Source of the DNA: Rikenellaceae bacterium | GTDB taxonomy: Bacteria > Bacteroidota > Bacteroidia > Bacteroidales > Rikenellaceae | Length of the DNA stretch: 64,000 nucleotides | Assembly: GCA_015060005.1 (NCBI GenBank) | Contig: SUZI01000003.1 | Coordinates: 81,532-145,531, forward strand | Direction of reading: 5' to 3' | Shown here: in pieces, positions 27,924-36,846 of the stretch | Position numbering within the stretch: the stretch's first letter is position 1 | Layout of the letters: the number at the start of each line of letters is the position of its first letter | Position numbers and translations under genes: made by a program | Notes under the pieces: generated by a model | The model's database searches: none | Seen by the model: only the letters and a program-made list of their open reading frames with translations | What the model was told of the DNA's origin: nothing

Positions 27924-27951
27924 TTTTGAATTTTGAATTTTGAATTTTGAA
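27924..27951 (+). repeat. Four tandem 7-bp units TTTTGAA
   Basis: Four exact copies just before the RNase H start codon. The reverse-complement unit recurs at 55674-55729. Confidence 0.92.
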
Positions 27952-27956
27952 TTGTA

Positions 27957-28430
27957 ATGCCCAACATTACCATATACACTGACGGCTCGGCTCTGGGAAA
28001 CCCAGGGCCGGGTGGTTATGGTATTGTGCTATTGTCGGGGCCTCACCGCAAAGAGCTCTCGGCAGGATTTCGCCTTACGACAAACAATCGTATGGAGCTT
28101 ATGGCGGTGTGCGTGGCATTGGAGGCTCTGAAGTTTGACGGAAGTAATGTAACCATCTACTCCGACTCGAAATATGTGGTCGAGGCAGTCAACCAACGCT
28201 GGGTGTTTGGCTGGGAGAAGAAGAGGTTTAAGGATAAGAAAAATCCCGACCTATGGATGCGTTTCCTGAGGATTTACCGCCGACACAACGTGCAATTCAT
28301 CTGGGTAAAGGGACACGCCTCAACGGTCGAGAATAATCGCTGCGACGAGTTAGCCGTAGCGGCAGCTAACGGGGCTACCTTATTGGAGGATGCGGGATAT
28401 ATATCCGAAGCAGAAGGTGTAGTATTTTAA
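27957..28430 (+). CDS. rnhA: Ribonuclease HI
   Basis: 157 residues. It cuts the RNA strand of RNA-DNA hybrids in the cytoplasm. The four catalytic acids are in place: D9 (YTDGSALGNPGPGG), E47 (NRMELMA), D70 (YSDSKYV) and D130 (NRCDELA). Length and layout are those of E. coli RNase HI, including the basic handle (GWEKKRFKDKKNPDLW). It starts directly after a short tandem repeat; no SD is visible. Confidence 0.96.
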   Translation: MPNITIYTDGSALGNPGPGGYGIVLLSGPHRKELSAGFRLTTNNRMELMAVCVALEALKFDGSNVTIYSDSKYVVEAVNQRWVFGWEKKRFKDKKNPDLWMRFLRIYRRHNVQFIWVKGHASTVENNRCDELAVAAANGATLLEDAGYISEAEGVVF

Positions 28431-28446
28431 GTTAACCACGCTATCT

Positions 28447-29226
28447 ATGGCAATCTTCACATTCTTAGGTACAGGCACATCACAGGGCGTTCCTGTCATC
28501 GGCTGTCGGTGCGAAGTGTGCACCTCGACAGACAGACGCGACAACCGCCTGCGTACCTCGGCAATGGTGGAGGCAGAGGGGCAGCGAATAGTGATTGACG
28601 CAGGTCCAGACTTTCGTCAGCAGATGCTCCGCGAGGGTGTGGCAGAGTTGGATGCAATACTCTTCACGCATCATCACAAAGACCACACGGGAGGGTTGGA
28701 TGATGTGAGGGCTTTCAACTTCAACCACTATCCGCGAATTCGCCCTATGCACATATACGCAACAGCGACAACGGCGAGCTATCTACGTAAAGATTACGAC
28801 TACGCCTTTGCCGAGCAGAAGTATATAGGAGCACCAGAGCTACGTTTGCACGAGATAGATACCGAGCAGCAATTTAAGGTTGGCGACATCGAGATAACAC
28901 CCATAAGAGGTACTCACGCACCCAACATTGAAGTGGTAGGTTTTCGCATAGGAGCGATGGCATATCTGACCGACTTCAAGACGATAGAGCCGAGCGAGGT
29001 GGATAAGTTGCGAGGTGTAGAGCATTTGGTGGTCAACGCACTGCGTTTTGAGCCCCACCACTCTCACTTCAACGTAGAGGAGGCTGTGGCACTTGTGCGA
29101 GAGATAGCACCCACAAAGGCATATCTCACCCACTCATCGCACCGTATGGGGTTATACAGCGAGGCGGAGAAGCTCCTGCCCGAAGGGGTGATGCTCGCCT
29201 ATGATGGATTGAAATTTGAATTTTAA
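28447..29226 (+). CDS. MBL-fold hydrolase, PhnP-like
   Basis: 259 residues with the metallo-beta-lactamase signature HHHKDH (75-80), then a conserved TH near 155 and DF near 174 for the second metal. The N-terminal CRCEVC (residues 20-25) matches the structural zinc cysteines of the PhnP subgroup, which are phosphodiesterases acting on cyclic phosphate esters. The gene lies 16 bp after rnhA, with no phn genes nearby, so a general phosphodiesterase role is more likely than phosphonate use. Confidence 0.8.
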   Translation: MAIFTFLGTGTSQGVPVIGCRCEVCTSTDRRDNRLRTSAMVEAEGQRIVIDAGPDFRQQMLREGVAELDAILFTHHHKDHTGGLDDVRAFNFNHYPRIRPMHIYATATTASYLRKDYDYAFAEQKYIGAPELRLHEIDTEQQFKVGDIEITPIRGTHAPNIEVVGFRIGAMAYLTDFKTIEPSEVDKLRGVEHLVVNALRFEPHHSHFNVEEAVALVREIAPTKAYLTHSSHRMGLYSEAEKLLPEGVMLAYDGLKFEF

Positions 29227-29244
29227 CGATAAAACAGACGATAG

Positions 29245-30060
29245 ATGAAAAAACTTAAAGGTAAGGTTGTAGTTATCACCGGTGCCTCATCGGGCATTGG
29301 CGAGGCTATGGCTAAGGAGTATGCCAAAGTGGGAGCAAAGGTTGTGCTCGGAGCACGTCAAGCCGACAAATTGGAGGCTCTGTGCAAGGCTATCGAGGCA
29401 GACGGAGGCGAGGCAGCGTGGATTGCTACCGACGTAACGAAACAAGAGGATTGCAAGGCACTCATCGACCTTGCGGTAGAGCGTTTTGGCGGCATAGATG
29501 TGATGATATGTAACGCAGGTATCTCGATGCGTGCATTGTTCGATGACCTGGACCTGAGCGTATTGCACCGACTGATGGATGTGAACTTCTGGGGCACGGT
29601 ATACTGTACGAAATATGCTCTGCCATATCTTCAGCAGTCGAAGGGCTCTCTGGTCGGCATATCATCAGTAGCAGGCATACACGGTCTGCCAGGCAGAACG
29701 GGTTACTCGGCATCGAAGTTTGCGATGACAGGATTCTTGGAGACAATACGTATAGAGAACCTCAAGAAGGGATTGCACGTGATGGTGGCGTGCCCAGGTT
29801 TCACGGCGTCGAATGTACGTTTCTCGGCTCTCACAGCCGATGGCTCACAGCAGGGTGCTACACCTCGCGAGGAGGGTAAGATGATGACCGCCGAGCAGGT
29901 GGCACGCATCGTTGCAAAAGGTATACGTCGCCGCAAGCGTCTATGTCTGATGGAGGCTGAGGGTCGTGCAACACACTTTGTGAAGAAGTTTGCACCCGCT
30001 CTGGTAGACAAGCTCTTCTATTGGGTGATGTCGAAAGAGCCAAACTCACCGCTGAAGTAG
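29245..30060 (+). CDS. Short-chain dehydrogenase/reductase
   Basis: 271 residues, classical SDR. The NAD(P)-binding motif TGASSGIG is at 12-19, NAG at about 90 (CNAGIS), and the catalytic YSASK follows a conserved SS (GISSVAG). Substrate unknown. The C-terminus is hydrophobic and basic (VKKFAPALVDKLFYWVM), as in SDRs that associate with membranes. It follows the MBL gene by 18 bp in the same direction. Confidence 0.87.
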   Translation: MKKLKGKVVVITGASSGIGEAMAKEYAKVGAKVVLGARQADKLEALCKAIEADGGEAAWIATDVTKQEDCKALIDLAVERFGGIDVMICNAGISMRALFDDLDLSVLHRLMDVNFWGTVYCTKYALPYLQQSKGSLVGISSVAGIHGLPGRTGYSASKFAMTGFLETIRIENLKKGLHVMVACPGFTASNVRFSALTADGSQQGATPREEGKMMTAEQVARIVAKGIRRRKRLCLMEAEGRATHFVKKFAPALVDKLFYWVMSKEPNSPLK

Positions 30061-30079
30061 AGGGTAAGATATACATACA

Positions 30080-30113
30080 AATAAAGGCGACATCGAGAGG
30101 TGTCGCCTTTATT
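30080..30113. terminator. Bidirectional terminator between SDR and peptide transporter
   Basis: A 13-bp perfect stem AATAAAGGCGACA (30080-30092) with TGTCGCCTTTATT (30101-30113) lies between two convergent genes. Confidence 0.75.
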
Positions 30114-30130
30114 ACTATACATTGTAACGA

Positions 30131-32095
30131 TTATTTCGTTGCACTCTCCAATCGCTTCATCATCACAAACATAAAGAGTGCTGAAAGCAAACAGAGGGCA
30201 ATAAATACTGACCATACAACAGTCAGTGAGAAACCGCCCCACAACAGACCACCGACAGCAACCAAAAGGTTACCGATAGCTGTTGCAACAAACCAGCCAC
30301 CCATCATCATACCCTTGAGCTTTGGAGGTGCTACCTTTGATACGAATGAGATACCCATAGGCGAGAGCAACAACTCTGCAAAAGTCAAAATAAGGTATGT
30401 AAATATCAACCAATTAGCAGATACACGTGTAGGAGCAACAGGCTTGATAGTCTCAGCAGGAGCTGCTGCAATAATAGCATCTACCTTCGCTACGTTCTCA
30501 TCAACAGCGACTGTCTCGACAACAGGTTCTACGACCTCTGGCTCTACTACAGCCTCCTCTGCTACGATAGGCTCAACAACCTCAGCAGTAGCCTCAGCAA
30601 CAGCCTCCTCAACGACAGGAGCCTCCTCAGGGGCTACCTCCTCAACAGGTGCCTGCTCTACAACATTAGCAGCCAAAGCCGACTCATAAGTTGTAGCAAA
30701 GCTATGTGCAAAGATAGCTGCCAACTGCAACTTCTCATTCTTCTTATTATCGACCAAACCCTGGTTATACTCAACAATCTCCTTCGCAACCTCAGCCTTA
30801 GTCTTCACACCATTCTCCTTCTGCTCTGCAGTAACAGTTACTGGTGCTGCATAGTATGCCTCGGCGAGAGTGATACCCTTCTCCTCAGCCAAACCCTGCG
30901 ACTGAACATCAGGAGTATTCAAACCACGTGAGCCAACAGCCATAATAACAAAACCGATAGCAGCTACCAACATACCATAGGCAATCTTACGTGGTGCCGA
31001 AGGCTCCTTACCCTTACGTGCCAGAGCACCAAAGATAGCCATTGACACAGGAGTCAAAGCAACAACGTAGAATGGGTTAAATTGCTGGAAGATAGGAGCA
31101 CTCACAGCAACAGCCTCATCAGTCAAACCTGTATAACGCCATACGAGGAAAGCCAGAACAGCAGTACCTACCGCACCCGACATAAGCTTACCTTTTGCAC
31201 TCTCGCTCTGGAAAATAGAGAATGTAGCATAAACCGCTATGATAACCAAAGCAAGATTCCATACGTTAAATGCCATACTCTGCAAGCCAAATGACTCGGT
31301 AGCTGTGAACTCATCAGCAAAATAGGTTAACGCCAAGCCATTCTGGTGGAATGCCATCCAGAAGAAGATAACAACAGCAAATACCAAACACAAGGCAACA
31401 ACACGCTGCTTGGTCTCCTGCGGAGTGAGATTATCCTCAATCTGCTGCTCACCAGCCTTACGCTTTCCACCTTCAACGTGACGGAAAGTAGGACGGAAGA
31501 GATAATAGATAGCCATAGATGCAATCAACGATACACAAGCTACAGCAAACGAGAAGTGATATGCATCGTTTGATGTAAAGCCAAGACCCTCAGCCCACTC
31601 CTTAATCTTAACAGCTGCAGTAGGTGCAAACAAGGCACCGATATTGATAGCCATATAGAAGAGTGAAAAGGCTGAATCACGCTTGCTCGCATACTTCGGA
31701 TCGTCGTAGAGATTACCAACCATAACCTGCAGATTACCCTTAAAGAGTCCTGTACCCACACTGATGAAGAGCAGAGCTGCCAGCATACAAATCATAGCCA
31801 ACGTATTGCCGCCAAGAGGGAATGACAAGAGTACATATCCGGCAAACATCACCGAGATACCAAGTGTTACCATCTTACCGAAACCATACTTATCAGCCAA
31901 AATACCGCCGATGAGTGGCATAAAATAGACTAAGCCAAGGAAGGTAGAATAGATAATACCTGCAGTACCAGCATCAAAGCCAAAGTTGGCACGCAAGAAG
32001 AGTGCAAAGACGGCAACCATAGTGTAGTAGCCAAAGCGTTCGCCCGTATTAGCCAACGCCAATGCAAAAAGTCCTTTAGGATGTCCTTTGAACAT
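30131..32095 (-). CDS. POT/PTR peptide-proton symporter with a large periplasmic insert
   Basis: 654 residues, longer than usual (about 500). The ERFGYY motif of helix 1 and the PTR2 signature FYMAINIGA identify the proton-coupled oligopeptide transporter family, which imports di- and tripeptides. Between a helix ending GFVIMAVGS and the next beginning NWLIFTYLILTFAELLLSP there are about 170 extra residues. The last 80 or so are almost only Ala, Val, Glu and Pro (VEEVAPEEAPVVEEAVAEA). By the family's topology this loop, between helices 9 and 10, would face the periplasm. Promoter box at 32142-32149. Confidence 0.88.
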   Translation of the reverse strand: MFKGHPKGLFALALANTGERFGYYTMVAVFALFLRANFGFDAGTAGIIYSTFLGLVYFMPLIGGILADKYGFGKMVTLGISVMFAGYVLLSFPLGGNTLAMICMLAALLFISVGTGLFKGNLQVMVGNLYDDPKYASKRDSAFSLFYMAINIGALFAPTAAVKIKEWAEGLGFTSNDAYHFSFAVACVSLIASMAIYYLFRPTFRHVEGGKRKAGEQQIEDNLTPQETKQRVVALCLVFAVVIFFWMAFHQNGLALTYFADEFTATESFGLQSMAFNVWNLALVIIAVYATFSIFQSESAKGKLMSGAVGTAVLAFLVWRYTGLTDEAVAVSAPIFQQFNPFYVVALTPVSMAIFGALARKGKEPSAPRKIAYGMLVAAIGFVIMAVGSRGLNTPDVQSQGLAEEKGITLAEAYYAAPVTVTAEQKENGVKTKAEVAKEIVEYNQGLVDNKKNEKLQLAAIFAHSFATTYESALAANVVEQAPVEEVAPEEAPVVEEAVAEATAEVVEPIVAEEAVVEPEVVEPVVETVAVDENVAKVDAIIAAAPAETIKPVAPTRVSANWLIFTYLILTFAELLLSPMGISFVSKVAPPKLKGMMMGGWFVATAIGNLLVAVGGLLWGGFSLTVVWSVFIALCLLSALFMFVMMKRLESATK

Positions 32096-32141
32096 AAAAA
32101 ATAGTGTATTAGTTAATAAATAATAATATTCTCACATTGCA

Positions 32142-32149
32142 CAAATATA
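32142..32149 (-). promoter_or_regulatory. Promoter -7 box for the peptide transporter
   Basis: TATATTTG on the minus strand, 47 bp before the start codon and 12 bp from the oppositely directed glgB box. Confidence 0.6.
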
Positions 32150-32160
32150 AGAATTTTTTT

Positions 32161-32168
32161 TATATTTG
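32161..32168 (+). promoter_or_regulatory. Promoter -7 box for glgB
   Basis: TATATTTG on the plus strand, 21 bp before the glgB ATG; it forms a tight divergent pair with the minus-strand box. Confidence 0.6.
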
Positions 32169-32188
32169 TATAGAAATAACAGCGTGTT

Positions 32189-34225
32189 ATGAAAAAAAAT
32201 CAGACAATGCTCCCAATGGTTGAGCAAGATGAGTGGCTACATCCCGTAGCAGAGAAGGTCGAGGAGCGTCATAATCGTTACCTGGGTCGTCTACAACATA
32301 TTGAGCAGCAGACATCATCGATTGTCGACTATGCCAACGGATATCGTTTCTATGGCTGGCAATACGATGAGATGCTTTGCGGATGGTGGTTCCGCGAGTG
32401 GCTACCCGAGGCATACGACGTATTTATCTTCGGCGACTTCAACTCGTGGCAACGCACATCACTCCGCTTAGACAAAGGCAAGAACGGCGTGTGGAGCATA
32501 TTCTTCCCCGACGCAACGTACTCGCATCTGCTGACGCACGGCTCACTCTACAAGCTCCACGTACACGGAGCTAACGGGTGGCACGACCGCATACCAGCAT
32601 ACGCCACACGTGTGGTGCAGGATGACGAGACGAAGAACTATACCGCACAGTTCTGGGCTCCCGCCGAGCAGTACAAGTGGCAATGCAACGACTTCTCGAT
32701 AGCCGACGTGGGTAACCTGCTCATATATGAGGCTCACGTGGGTATGGCACAGGAGCGTGAGGGCGTAGGCACATACGAGGAGTTCCGCACAGAGATACTC
32801 CCTCGCATAAAGGATGCAGGATATAACGCTGTGCAGCTGATGGCAATAGCCGAGCACCCATACTATGGCTCATTTGGCTACCACGTAGCCAACTTCTTCG
32901 CACCATCATCGCGTTTCGGCACACCCGAGGAGCTTAAGCACCTTATAGACACAGCTCACGAGATGGGTATAGCAGTGATTATGGATTTGGTGCACGCCCA
33001 CTACGTAAAAAACCTCAACGAGGGCATAGCGTCGCTCGATGGCTCGGACCACCACTACTCAAAGGCGGGTGATGCGGGATATCAGCAATACTGGGACTCG
33101 ATGATTTTCGACTATGGCAAGGATGGCGTGGAGCACTTCCTACTCTCGAATGTGAAATATTGGATGGAGGAGTTCCACTTCGATGGCTACCGCTTCGATG
33201 GCGTAACATCGATGCTCTACTACCACCGAGGATATATCGACTTTGACGCTCGTGAGAAGTTCTTTGACGAGGGTGTCGACCTCGATGCGGTAACGTATCT
33301 AACGCTCGCCAACAAGCTGATACACTCACTACGTCCCGAGGCGGTAACGATAGCCGAGGATGTGAGCGGAATGCCTGGAATATGCTCACCTATCGAGGAT
33401 GGCGGCGTAGGCTTTGACTACCGATTAGGTATGGCGATACCCGACTTCTGGATTAAAATGCTCAAAGACACCCCCGATGAGGAGTGGAACATTTGGGAGA
33501 TGTGGAGCACTCTCACAAACCGACTGCCGAGTGTCCGCACAGTAGCCTATGCCGAGTCGCACGACCAGGCGTTGGTGGGCGACAAGACTATCGCCTTCCG
33601 TCTGCTGGATAAGTTGATGTACGACTCGATGGATCTGAAGAGCGAGAGCATAGTGGTAGACCGTGGTATGGCTCTGCATAAGATGATACGTCTGATAACA
33701 ATAACCACAGGAGGTGAGGCATATCTCAACTTTATGGGTAACGAGTTTGGTCATCCCGAGTGGATTGACTTCCCTCGCGAGGGTAACGGTTGGTCGTATG
33801 CTCACGCACGACGTCAATGGTCGATACGCGACGATAAGACGCTGCGTTACTCGCTGCTTGCCGAGTGGGATAAGGCGATGATTGAGTTAGTGAAGCAGCA
33901 CGACATCTTAGCCGACGGATATCCGTACAACCTGCTGATGGATGAGCACAACAAGACAATGGTATATAGCCACCGCAACCTGCTCTTCGTACTTAACTGG
34001 CACGGAGAGGCTTCGATACCCGACTATGAGCTGCCGGTAAGGGAGAAGGGCAAATATCGCCTGGTACTCTCGACAGATGAGGAGCGTTTTGGCGGACTGA
34101 AACGCCAGGAGATAGGTGGCGAATACTTCTCGTTCGATGTAGAAAACGAGGATGGCACGACGACATCGAAGATAAAAATCTACAACACATCACGCACCGC
34201 AATGGTGTTTGAGTTGGTTGAGTAG
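32189..34225 (+). CDS. glgB: 1,4-alpha-glucan branching enzyme (GH13)
   Basis: 678 residues. It makes alpha-1,6 branches in glycogen. The order is an N-terminal CBM48-type domain (FIFGDFNSW near residue 80), the GH13 barrel with FDGYRFDGVTSM (nucleophile Asp), TIAEDVSG (acid-base Glu) and YAESHDQ (third Asp), then a C-terminal beta domain. The sequence is of the eukaryote-like GBE branch common in Bacteroidetes. The gene stands alone, with its own promoter and terminator. Confidence 0.95.
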   Translation: MKKNQTMLPMVEQDEWLHPVAEKVEERHNRYLGRLQHIEQQTSSIVDYANGYRFYGWQYDEMLCGWWFREWLPEAYDVFIFGDFNSWQRTSLRLDKGKNGVWSIFFPDATYSHLLTHGSLYKLHVHGANGWHDRIPAYATRVVQDDETKNYTAQFWAPAEQYKWQCNDFSIADVGNLLIYEAHVGMAQEREGVGTYEEFRTEILPRIKDAGYNAVQLMAIAEHPYYGSFGYHVANFFAPSSRFGTPEELKHLIDTAHEMGIAVIMDLVHAHYVKNLNEGIASLDGSDHHYSKAGDAGYQQYWDSMIFDYGKDGVEHFLLSNVKYWMEEFHFDGYRFDGVTSMLYYHRGYIDFDAREKFFDEGVDLDAVTYLTLANKLIHSLRPEAVTIAEDVSGMPGICSPIEDGGVGFDYRLGMAIPDFWIKMLKDTPDEEWNIWEMWSTLTNRLPSVRTVAYAESHDQALVGDKTIAFRLLDKLMYDSMDLKSESIVVDRGMALHKMIRLITITTGGEAYLNFMGNEFGHPEWIDFPREGNGWSYAHARRQWSIRDDKTLRYSLLAEWDKAMIELVKQHDILADGYPYNLLMDEHNKTMVYSHRNLLFVLNWHGEASIPDYELPVREKGKYRLVLSTDEERFGGLKRQEIGGEYFSFDVENEDGTTTSKIKIYNTSRTAMVFELVE

Positions 34226-34249
34226 GGATACATATTATATATATGGTAA

Positions 34250-34284
34250 GAGGTTGCATCCGCAGATGCAACCTCTTTGTCTTT
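34250..34284 (+). terminator. Terminator of glgB
   Basis: GAGGTTGCATC (34250-34260) pairs with GATGCAACCTC (34265-34275) over the loop CGCA, followed by TTTGTCTTT. Confidence 0.88.
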
Positions 34285-34590
34285 ACTCGTAAATGAGCAT
34301 TTTGAGGGCAAGCATAACGCCGCTATTCGCCTTTACCTTATGTAACTAATTAGAGCGGATATAAAGGATGAAGAGCCAGGCTTGCGATGAGGGAGAAACC
34401 GCAGCATACTGAAGTATGTGAGGATTTCTCGCTCGAGCATAACGCCGCTATTCGCCTTTACCTTCTGTAACTAATTAGAGCGGATATAAAGGATGAAGAG
34501 CCAGGCTTGCGAAGCCCGAAAAAGCGGAGTTTACCTTGCGTAAATGAGCATTTTGAGGGCAAGCGTAACGCCGCTATTCGCCTTTATATA
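34285..34590. repeat. Intergenic repeat block, palindromic family locus A
   Basis: Two 77-bp direct repeats (34311-34387 and 34436-34512) differ by about one base, and a third partial copy is at 34561-34590. Between and after them are imperfect palindromes of one family: 34393-34430 and 34515-34559, with a half copy at 34285-34314. The palindrome core is CCGCAG or GCGGAG, then a TTTAC/GTAAAT-like pair around a 4-nt loop, then GAGGATTT or GAGCATTT. No gene is seen here. Confidence 0.85.
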
Positions 34591-34595
34591 CAGCT

Positions 34596-34982
34596 CTAAT
34601 CTGTTGACTCGCCGTGAATAGTTATTATCTGCATCCCTCGTGGGTCATTCGTAAAAACCTTGATAGCCTTATGAAATGTCTCGGCAGGAAGTTTATTGGG
34701 CGAGTAGATGATGCGGATAGTGCCCTGCTTGCCTGGCATAACGGGTTTCTTGGAGAACTCCACGCTGGTGCACGAGCAAGTGGTGGTAGCCTTCTTCACG
34801 ACAAGAGGTGCTGTACCCTCATTGGTGAAGAGAAAATCCACACTCACATCGCCCTCGCTACGCAGCACACGACCAAAGTCGTGCGACTCACGCTCAAACG
34901 AGAGCTTGGCACCCTCGGACTGTGCCAACACCGTAGCTACACAAAAGACCGCAGCCAACACCAGTAATATCCGTCGCATCAT
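34596..34982 (-). CDS. DUF1573 secreted protein
   Basis: 128 residues: a cleavable signal peptide (MRRILLVLAAVFCVATVLAQ), then a single Ig-like DUF1573 domain (SFERESHDFGRVLRSEG, FTNEGTAPLVVKKATTTCSC, IIYSPNKLPAETF). Function unknown; widespread in Bacteroidetes as a periplasmic or surface protein. Either of two consecutive ATGs may start it. It is the last gene of the tamB-exbB-exbD-tonB unit, 4 bp after tonB. Confidence 0.88.
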   Translation of the reverse strand: MMRRILLVLAAVFCVATVLAQSEGAKLSFERESHDFGRVLRSEGDVSVDFLFTNEGTAPLVVKKATTTCSCTSVEFSKKPVMPGKQGTIRIIYSPNKLPAETFHKAIKVFTNDPRGMQIITIHGESTD

Positions 34983-34986
34983 AGAG

Positions 34987-35676
34987 CTAATTAAGGTTAA
35001 ACATATAGGTAATCTCGCCGCCCATAAGCTGTGCCTTACTCTCGTGGAAACGAGCCTTCATAGCCGCCGCCTTGGCTGCCTTGATGAGGTTAGGGTCATT
35101 CGACGTAGAGCCCTGAGGCTTATACTGAGCGTCGGTAACCTCTCCCTTACTGTTGACCTTGACACTAATGACGATACGACCGCCCACATTGCCAGGATAC
35201 TGTGGCTTAGGTAGGCTACCTACAACGCCTCTACCCTGCAAGCCTGCATCGAGCTGCGAGTCGCCAATCATATTTATGCCCTGCCCGTTGCCGCTGAGCG
35301 TAGTCTCGTCGCCAAGCGGAGCTATAGGCGAGATATCCTGCTCGGGCTCATCGGGGCCTCCCATATTGGCAGAGAAGTTGAGCTTAGGGTTGGCGGTACG
35401 TGTCTCGGCATCGCTACCGCTCACCTGCTGCTTCTGCTCCACCTCACGCGAGAAAGTCTGGTGCTGTGGTGCCACATCACGAGAACGTGGGCGGGGTGGC
35501 TGCTTGGGCTCCACCTCCTCATCAACAAACTCTATGTAGACCTCCTCTTCGGGCTTCGACTCATTGTTGGGCAACGATATAAAGGCGAAGAGCAGAGCCA
35601 CAACAACACAATATGAGAGTGTTGCTATGGAGCCATAGAGCTTCGAGCGTCCCTGATTTTCGTCGTAATAATTCAT
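34987..35676 (-). CDS. tonB: TonB-family energy transducer
   Basis: 229 residues. One N-terminal membrane helix (about 14-35), a charged and proline-rich periplasmic linker (EEEVEPKQPPRPRSRD) and a C-terminal TonB-like domain (PQYPGNVGGRIVISVKVN... KAKAAAMKARF-type end). It passes proton-motive energy from ExbB-ExbD to outer-membrane receptors. The exbD gene lies just upstream (25 bp), so the three form one complex. Confidence 0.88.
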   Translation of the reverse strand: MNYYDENQGRSKLYGSIATLSYCVVVALLFAFISLPNNESKPEEEVYIEFVDEEVEPKQPPRPRSRDVAPQHQTFSREVEQKQQVSGSDAETRTANPKLNFSANMGGPDEPEQDISPIAPLGDETTLSGNGQGINMIGDSQLDAGLQGRGVVGSLPKPQYPGNVGGRIVISVKVNSKGEVTDAQYKPQGSTSNDPNLIKAAKAAAMKARFHESKAQLMGGEITYMFNLN

Positions 35677-35701
35677 ACCCCAAAAAGTATGTCGCCGCCC
35701 A

Positions 35702-36106
35702 CTATCGCTGGGTAGCAGCTATAAGTTTATATTCGTTATCCTTGGCGATATTCATCACCTGCACAATCTCATCCCAGGCAACACTCTTGTCGGCGTGCAA
35801 CGACACGATAGGGTCTACCTCGTCAGAGAGTGCCTCCTGCAATGCCTTCTCAATACCAACGAATGAGCCAACCAATTCATTGTTCACATAGTAGGAATAC
35901 TGACCTCTGCCCTCATCCTTGATGGTTACCGTCGTAATCACCCTATCCTTGCTCTGGTGGGTGCTCTGTGGCAAGACCACCTTGATGGCATTAGGGTTGA
36001 TGAGAGTGGTCGCCAGCACCATAAATACCAGCAGCAGAAATATCATATCGGTCATCGATGATGACGAGAATGAACAATCTACTTTTGAACCTCTTCTAAT
36101 TGCCAT
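35702..36106 (-). CDS. exbD: ExbD/TolR-family biopolymer transporter
   Basis: 134 residues with one helix near the N-terminus (MTDMIFLLLVFMVLATTLI, about 18-36) holding the conserved proton-pathway Asp (D19), and a periplasmic domain. It is the stator partner of ExbB. It starts 6 bp after exbB. Confidence 0.92.
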   Translation of the reverse strand: MAIRRGSKVDCSFSSSSMTDMIFLLLVFMVLATTLINPNAIKVVLPQSTHQSKDRVITTVTIKDEGRGQYSYYVNNELVGSFVGIEKALQEALSDEVDPIVSLHADKSVAWDEIVQVMNIAKDNEYKLIAATQR

Positions 36107-36112
36107 ATCTGA

Positions 36113-36811
36113 TTATTTAACTGGTTGATTCAAAATATCCATAAAGGCGATAGAGTTAGCCTCCATCTGGAAGATGAGCTTCTCGATACGTGCCACGAGG
36201 TAGTTGTAGCCGAAGTATGCCGGAATACCTACAACAAGACCTCCTACGGTAGTAACCATAGCCACATACATACCGCCAGCCAACGTAGCGAGCTCAACAG
36301 CACCGCCACCTGCCTGCATCTCCATAAAGGTCTGCACCATACCGATGACAGTACCCAAGAAACCAATCATAGGAGCACCACCGGCGATGGTAGCCAAGAA
36401 TGGCAGACCATTCTCCAGCTTCGACACCTCCAGATTAGCGACATTCTCGATAGAGGTCTGGATATCGCTCACCGGACGACCTATACGCTCGATACCCTTC
36501 TCAATCATACGTGCAATAGGAGTGTCGGTCTTACGACAGAGCTCCACAGCCGAGCGAATCTTTCCCTCCGAGATATAGTCGCGGATACGATTCATAAAGT
36601 GCATATCTACACCCGTAGCCTTACGTATAGCCACGAAACGCTCCACAAAGATGAAGATGGCGATACCACCCAGAGCGAGCAAAATCCACATCAACCATCC
36701 TCCGGCATTAAACAACTCCCACAAACTCATTGTCTGCTCGGCAGCATCTGCCGCCGCATTCTTTACCGGCTCGGTAGCCAGCGAATCAACTGCTGAAAGA
36801 AAATTAATCAT
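36113..36811 (-). CDS. exbB: ExbB/TolQ/MotA-family proton channel
   Basis: 232 residues with three membrane segments (about 37-57, 142-162 and 179-202) and the family core GAPMIGFLGTVIGMVQTF. It uses proton flow to drive TonB. The ATG at 36811 is chosen; a longer frame starts at a TTG (36820). It follows tamB by 35 bp. Confidence 0.93.
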   Translation of the reverse strand: MINFLSAVDSLATEPVKNAAADAAEQTMSLWELFNAGGWLMWILLALGGIAIFIFVERFVAIRKATGVDMHFMNRIRDYISEGKIRSAVELCRKTDTPIARMIEKGIERIGRPVSDIQTSIENVANLEVSKLENGLPFLATIAGGAPMIGFLGTVIGMVQTFMEMQAGGGAVELATLAGGMYVAMVTTVGGLVVGIPAYFGYNYLVARIEKLIFQMEANSIAFMDILNQPVK

Positions 36812-36846
36812 AGTTCTCAATATTTAAGTTTTACATTATTTGTTCC

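Noticed and set aside
36811..36820. TTG start giving three more residues to exbB
   Set aside because: An ATG lies right after it and gives the family's normal N-terminus.
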